In this document: piece by piece, positions 13,558-16,920 of the stretch
How positions within the stretch are numbered: the first letter of the stretch is position 1
Layout: the number at the start of each line of letters is the position of its first letter
Origin: Opitutaceae bacterium
Lineage (GTDB): Bacteria; Verrucomicrobiota; Verrucomicrobiia; Opitutales; Opitutaceae
Reading direction: 5' to 3'
Length of the DNA: 16,920 nt
Assembly (NCBI GenBank): GCA_009919985.1
Contig: RGAX01000043.1
Location: forward strand, 1 to 16,920
Notes under the pieces: generated by a model
What the model was told of the DNA's origin: nothing
What the model saw: the letters and a program-made list of their open reading frames with translations, nothing else
The model's database searches: none
Translations under genes and position numbers: made by a program

Positions 13558-14421
13558 ATGCCCTCTGTTTTAGAAATTATCCAGAAATCCTCGGAGTTTC
13601 TATCGGCCCGTGGCGTCGAATCACCGCGTTTAAATGCCGAATTACTCATTGGCCACGCCCTCGAATTGAAGCGGATGCAGCTTTATTTGCAGTTTGAGCG
13701 TACGCTGACTGAGCCTGAATTAGAAAAAATCCGCCCCCTCGTTAAGCGTCGTTCACAGCGAGAACCCCTGCAATACATCATTGGCACGGTTGAATTCGGT
13801 GGGCTGAAGTTGAAGGTGGATCGACGTGCGTTGATTCCTCGACCGGAGACGGAGCTGATGATTGAAAAAATTGTTGGGCTCTACGTGCAACCGCCTCAGA
13901 GCCTGTTGGACCTTGGGACAGGAACGGGCGCCATCGCTTTGGCGCTGGCCAAGGCGTTTTCAGAAGCACAGGTCACCGCGGTTGATGTGAGTGTGGAGGC
14001 TTTAGCCTTGGCTGGGGAAAATGCACTCGCCTCCGGCTTCGGGCAGCGGGTGCGTTTGTTAAACTCCGCGTGGTTTAAGGGGCTCCTGCCCGAAGATCGT
14101 TTTGATTTAATCGTTTCTAACCCGCCTTATCTCACTGAAGCAGAGACTGACGCCGCTGCGCCCGAGGTGCGTAGCCATGAGCCCCGCTCGGCACTGGTGG
14201 GCGGTTTCGATGGGCTGGTGGATTTACGAGCGATAATCGCTACGGCTTCGCCGTTTTTGGCGCCGGGCGGTTTGCTGGCTTTAGAGACGGGCATCAACCA
14301 ACATGCTGAGTTGATGGCGCTCGCCGCCGCACACGGTTATGAGCGGATTGAATCCGGCCGCGATTTGACCGGCCGAGATCGTTTTATTTTTGCTTGGAAA
14401 CCCGGCGCTCGCGTCGCTTGA
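13558..14421 (+). CDS. prmC: Release factor N5-glutamine methyltransferase PrmC
   Basis: PrmC uses S-adenosylmethionine to methylate the glutamine of the GGQ motif in release factors, raising termination efficiency. The 287-residue product has the helical N-terminal domain (about 1-85), the linker RRALIPRPETE (89-99), the SAM-binding LDLGTGTGAIALAL (117-130), VDVS (142-145) and the catalytic NPPY (188-191), all diagnostic. The C-terminus (ESGRDLTGRDRFIFA) is also typical. Coupling to prfA with a single base between stop and start shows a two-gene operon of factor and modifier, a common bacterial arrangement. It converges on the protease gene, with three bases between the stop codons. Confidence 0.96.
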   Translation: MPSVLEIIQKSSEFLSARGVESPRLNAELLIGHALELKRMQLYLQFERTLTEPELEKIRPLVKRRSQREPLQYIIGTVEFGGLKLKVDRRALIPRPETELMIEKIVGLYVQPPQSLLDLGTGTGAIALALAKAFSEAQVTAVDVSVEALALAGENALASGFGQRVRLLNSAWFKGLLPEDRFDLIVSNPPYLTEAETDAAAPEVRSHEPRSALVGGFDGLVDLRAIIATASPFLAPGGLLALETGINQHAELMALAAAHGYERIESGRDLTGRDRFIFAWKPGARVA

Positions 14422-14424
14422 GAC

Positions 14425-16626
14425 TCAGCTTTTGCGATCGGCCGTGAGAGGTGGGCGATTACTCGCCCAGGCTTCACGATTTTTTCCGAGCTCAATTGCG
14501 TCGGCGATCACGCGGAGAGTTTCACGAAGGTGGATGTCCACTTTGCCGTAACTTTCGTTTTCCTCGGAAAGCGTATCGCCGTCTTCATCGTCGTCTTTTT
14601 TAGGAGCTTTGATGCGCGGGGCGGGAGGTGGGCCGAGCCGGTATTCCTTGAACGTGAAGTCATTTTTCGAGAGGCGTTCGCGCTCTTTTTTCATGTCCTT
14701 ACGGAAAGCGGTGTCTGAAACTTTTTGCTGTTGGCGTTCCTCGAGGTTGAGCGAGACGAGTTTTTGTTCTTGGCGGCTTTTGAACCACTCGATGTTGCGT
14801 TTGAGGAAGCTGAATTCCTCAAGCTGAGATTGGCGTTCAAGACTAGATTTGCGAAGTGGGCTGAGTATTTTGGCATCCAGTGGGCTGCCGTCGTAGAAGC
14901 TAGTCGGGATTTGATCCCAGACCAGAGCATGGGGCAGGGCGGCTTCACCGATCGGCAGGTAATCGTCGATGGAGGGAAGGACGATGTCGGGGACGACGCC
15001 TTTAAGTTGGGTCGATGCGCCGCCTGGAAGGTAGAATTTCTGGATGGTGATTTTAGCCGCACCCGTTTTGGCGGGCGAACTGGCGAGGAGGCGGGATATA
15101 TTTTTCATCTCCATGACAGTCTGGACGGTACCTTTACCGTGTGTTGATGTGTCGCCGATGACGACAGCGCGGCCGTAATTTTGGAGTGCGCCGGCCACGA
15201 TTTCAGAAGCGGAGGCGCTGAAGCGATCCACGAGCACGGCGAGAGGACCTTCGTAGGCGATATTGGCGGACTTGTCGCTGTCGACTTGGATTGCGCCGGA
15301 GTAGTCTTTGACCTGAACGACAGGGCCACGGCGGATGAACAGACCGGCGAGGTCGATGGCTTCGGTCAGGTAGCCGCCGCCATTGCGCCTGAGGTCGAGG
15401 ACTAGGCCGGTGACACCGGCGTTTTTGAGCTGCTCGATGAGTCGGGCGACGTCTTTGGTTGCGCCGGTTTTTTCGCCATCGCTGTCCGTATCGCCGTCTT
15501 CCGCTGGACCATAGAAGGCGGGCAAGGAGATGACGCCTAGGGCCTGGTTGCCGCCAGAAGGGGCGGGGACTTGGAAAATAGCGGAATGAGCACGGGCGGA
15601 ATTCAATTTAACGACATCGCGGTTAATGATGATTTCTTTGCGCACGGAAGGATCAGTCGCATCGGCCGGCTGGACGATCATACGTACTTGGGTGTTTTTC
15701 TGACCACGGATCATATCCACGACTTTCCGTAATTTCATCCCTATGACTTCGACGGGTTCTGCCCCGGTTTGGGCGACTGAAACGATGCGGTCGTTTGGTT
15801 TGAGTTCGCGCCCGAGATCGGCCGGGCCTCCGGGGACGATTTCTTTGACGTAGCAGTTATCGTCTTCGACGCCTAGGAGCGCGCCGATGCCGACAAGTTG
15901 GAGTTTCATTTGAATCCCGAAATCTTCGAAAGTTTCGGCGGAGAAATAGGTGGAGTGTGGGTCGTAGAGTCGGGCCATACATCCGAGGTAAATTTCGGCG
16001 AGGTCACGACCTTCAATCTCGGCGAGATTTTTGAGCATGCGCTCGTAGCGTTTATGGACCGTGGTTTTAGCCTCCTCGATCGTTTTTTTATTCAGGAGCT
16101 CGTCGATGAGTTCGAGTTTGAGGCGATCTTGCCAGAGTTCATCGGAGTTGGCGAAATTGGCGGGCCAATCGGATTTGGAGCGATCTTTGCGGTAAGTGGC
16201 ATTGGTCTTGAGGTCGAAGTCCTTTTTTAATTCTTCGAAAATCCAAGTGATGCGAGTTTCGGCCCGAGTCTCATACGTGGAAAAAATCTGATACGCTGCG
16301 TCAATATTTCCGAGATAGGAGGCGTTTTCGTAGACGTTGTTGCCGAATTTAGAGACGAAACCTGCTTTGTCGCTGTTGAGGAAAAATAGGCGTTGGCCAT
16401 CGAGTTCACCCATGTAATCGGCGATTACTTGAGTGTAGTCGGAGCTTTTGACGGCGTCGCGGTTGTAGTGGGCCTGCTCGAGAAGTTGGATGAGGGTTTT
16501 AGTTTCCGTCGAGAGTGTGGTCGAGGTGCTAAATTTACGGTCGGATGCCACCAAGACGCTGGCGGCGCTGAGGACGTAAATTAGGAGACTTTGAAACCAG
16601 ACCTTTTTAAAATTTTTCAGATTCAT
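14425..16626 (-). CDS. prc: Carboxy-terminal (tail-specific) processing protease, Prc/Tsp type, S41 family
   Basis: A 733-residue envelope protease that degrades or trims proteins from the C-terminus, in E. coli including cell-wall hydrolases and lipoprotein-linked substrates. Residues 1-28 form a signal peptide (KNFKKVW, then a hydrophobic core ending VLVAS). A helical N-terminal domain (about 40-225) is followed by a PDZ domain (about 238-320). The S41 core begins near 340, with LRRNGGGYLTEA (412-423), DRFSASASEIVAGAL (467-481) containing the nucleophile Ser472, and THGKGTVQ with the general base Lys498. The position equal to Asp441 of the E. coli enzyme is Asn483. A C-terminal domain (about 580-733) is charged, with an acidic KKDDDEDGD stretch. 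It is about 50 residues longer than the E. coli protein. A probable rhomboid gene lies 89 bases upstream. Confidence 0.93.
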   Translation of the reverse strand: MNLKNFKKVWFQSLLIYVLSAASVLVASDRKFSTSTTLSTETKTLIQLLEQAHYNRDAVKSSDYTQVIADYMGELDGQRLFFLNSDKAGFVSKFGNNVYENASYLGNIDAAYQIFSTYETRAETRITWIFEELKKDFDLKTNATYRKDRSKSDWPANFANSDELWQDRLKLELIDELLNKKTIEEAKTTVHKRYERMLKNLAEIEGRDLAEIYLGCMARLYDPHSTYFSAETFEDFGIQMKLQLVGIGALLGVEDDNCYVKEIVPGGPADLGRELKPNDRIVSVAQTGAEPVEVIGMKLRKVVDMIRGQKNTQVRMIVQPADATDPSVRKEIIINRDVVKLNSARAHSAIFQVPAPSGGNQALGVISLPAFYGPAEDGDTDSDGEKTGATKDVARLIEQLKNAGVTGLVLDLRRNGGGYLTEAIDLAGLFIRRGPVVQVKDYSGAIQVDSDKSANIAYEGPLAVLVDRFSASASEIVAGALQNYGRAVVIGDTSTHGKGTVQTVMEMKNISRLLASSPAKTGAAKITIQKFYLPGGASTQLKGVVPDIVLPSIDDYLPIGEAALPHALVWDQIPTSFYDGSPLDAKILSPLRKSSLERQSQLEEFSFLKRNIEWFKSRQEQKLVSLNLEERQQQKVSDTAFRKDMKKERERLSKNDFTFKEYRLGPPPAPRIKAPKKDDDEDGDTLSEENESYGKVDIHLRETLRVIADAIELGKNREAWASNRPPLTADRKS

Positions 16627-16715
16627 TTGGCTCAGGATAAGGGGTAATTTTTAGCTGTTTTTGATGCTGATTAAGACGTGTTCAGGCTGGGATAACGGCT
16701 CAAAGATCGATGATT

Positions 16716-16920
16716 TTAGGATCTTAAGTTTTTAGCCTGATTTAATTTTTCTTTTTCGTCACGCGAGAGGGAGTTCAGGCCGGTACTGTTGATTTTGTCT
16801 AGGATGCGATCCACTTCTAAGCGCAGGTGTTCCCTTTGTTTTGTCGGCGTGAGCGTTGTTAGCACGCTGCTAGTTGCGGGTTCAACGCTTAGGCTCCGGT
16901 TATAGCGCGAAGCGGAGTGG
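16716..16920 (-). CDS. C-terminal tail of a probable rhomboid-family protein (cut by right window edge)
   Basis: A minus-strand frame runs from the right edge to a TAA at 16716-16718, with 67 codons and no start inside the window. The end reads LRLEVDRILDKINSTGLNSL followed by SRDEKEKLNQAKNLRS. This pattern of a helix with ILDKI, a short G-hydrophobic-SL turn and an acidic-lysine helix is the tail often found after the membrane domain of bacterial rhomboid-family proteins. The part before it (RSLSVEPATSSVLTTLTPTK) is a flexible linker. The membrane domain itself would be outside the window, so the rhomboid assignment is an inference. It is followed by 89 bases with no clear terminator and then prc, so the two genes may share a transcript. 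Confidence 0.5.
   Translation of the reverse strand, partial: HSASRYNRSLSVEPATSSVLTTLTPTKQREHLRLEVDRILDKINSTGLNSLSRDEKEKLNQAKNLRS

Noticed and set aside
1..16920. Search for tRNA, rRNA, CRISPR repeats, insertion sequence ends and phage or defence genes
   Set aside because: No T-loop/anticodon pattern, regularly spaced repeats, transposase motifs or defence domains were visible by eye.

Overview
The window looks like an ordinary chromosomal stretch from a Verrucomicrobiota bacterium, most likely in or near the Opitutaceae. This is inferred from the mix of families: a GMC oxidoreductase paired with a gluconate 2-dehydrogenase subunit 3-like protein, a DUF5069 protein, a Tat-exported NIPSNAP protein and a large tail-specific protease. 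GC content is moderately high, and Shine-Dalgarno sequences are weak or missing before most genes. I see no rRNA, tRNA, CRISPR array, insertion sequence or phage gene. The window is gene-dense, with 16 recognisable complete genes and two partial genes at the edges.

Left part (1-3300): a minus-strand pair, subunit 3-like protein then GMC flavoprotein (cut by the left edge), coupled by an ATGA overlap. A 488-base non-coding region separates it from a divergent MFS transporter. That region holds a strong minus-strand terminator with no gene feeding it, and a TATAAT box facing the transporter. Tandem hairpins end the transporter gene.

Middle part (3300-7505): a MazG-like/dCTPase-type pyrophosphohydrolase (+), a DUF5069 protein (-), an unrecognised three-helix membrane protein (+), the coupled pair gluQ-mogA (-), and a LOG-family phosphoribohydrolase followed by a Nudix hydrolase (+). 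A 19-codon ORF with the best Shine-Dalgarno sequence in the window lies directly before the LOG gene.

Right-centre (7506-12321): an L-lactate permease (-), a 376-base intergenic region with a terminator and a TTGGT/ACCAA dyad, a Tat-exported NIPSNAP protein (-), a secreted lysozyme-fold protein (+) with an ambiguous start, and a HAD phosphatase (-).

Right part (12322-16920): prfA and prmC, the release factor and the methylase that modifies its GGQ glutamine, 1 base apart (+). They converge on a Prc/Tsp-type processing protease (-). The C-terminal tail of a probable rhomboid-family protein (-) runs in from the right edge.

Functionally the genes form small independent units: sugar oxidation and uptake on the left, nucleotide sanitation (MazG-like, Nudix, LOG), tRNA and cofactor modification (gluQ, mogA), lactate transport, translation termination, and envelope proteolysis. 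I found no convincing new multi-gene system. The best leads are the orphan terminator and leader at 1170-1560, the 19-codon leader ORF before the LOG gene, the altered zinc and substrate motifs of GluQ-RS, and the ambiguous start of the lysozyme-like gene.
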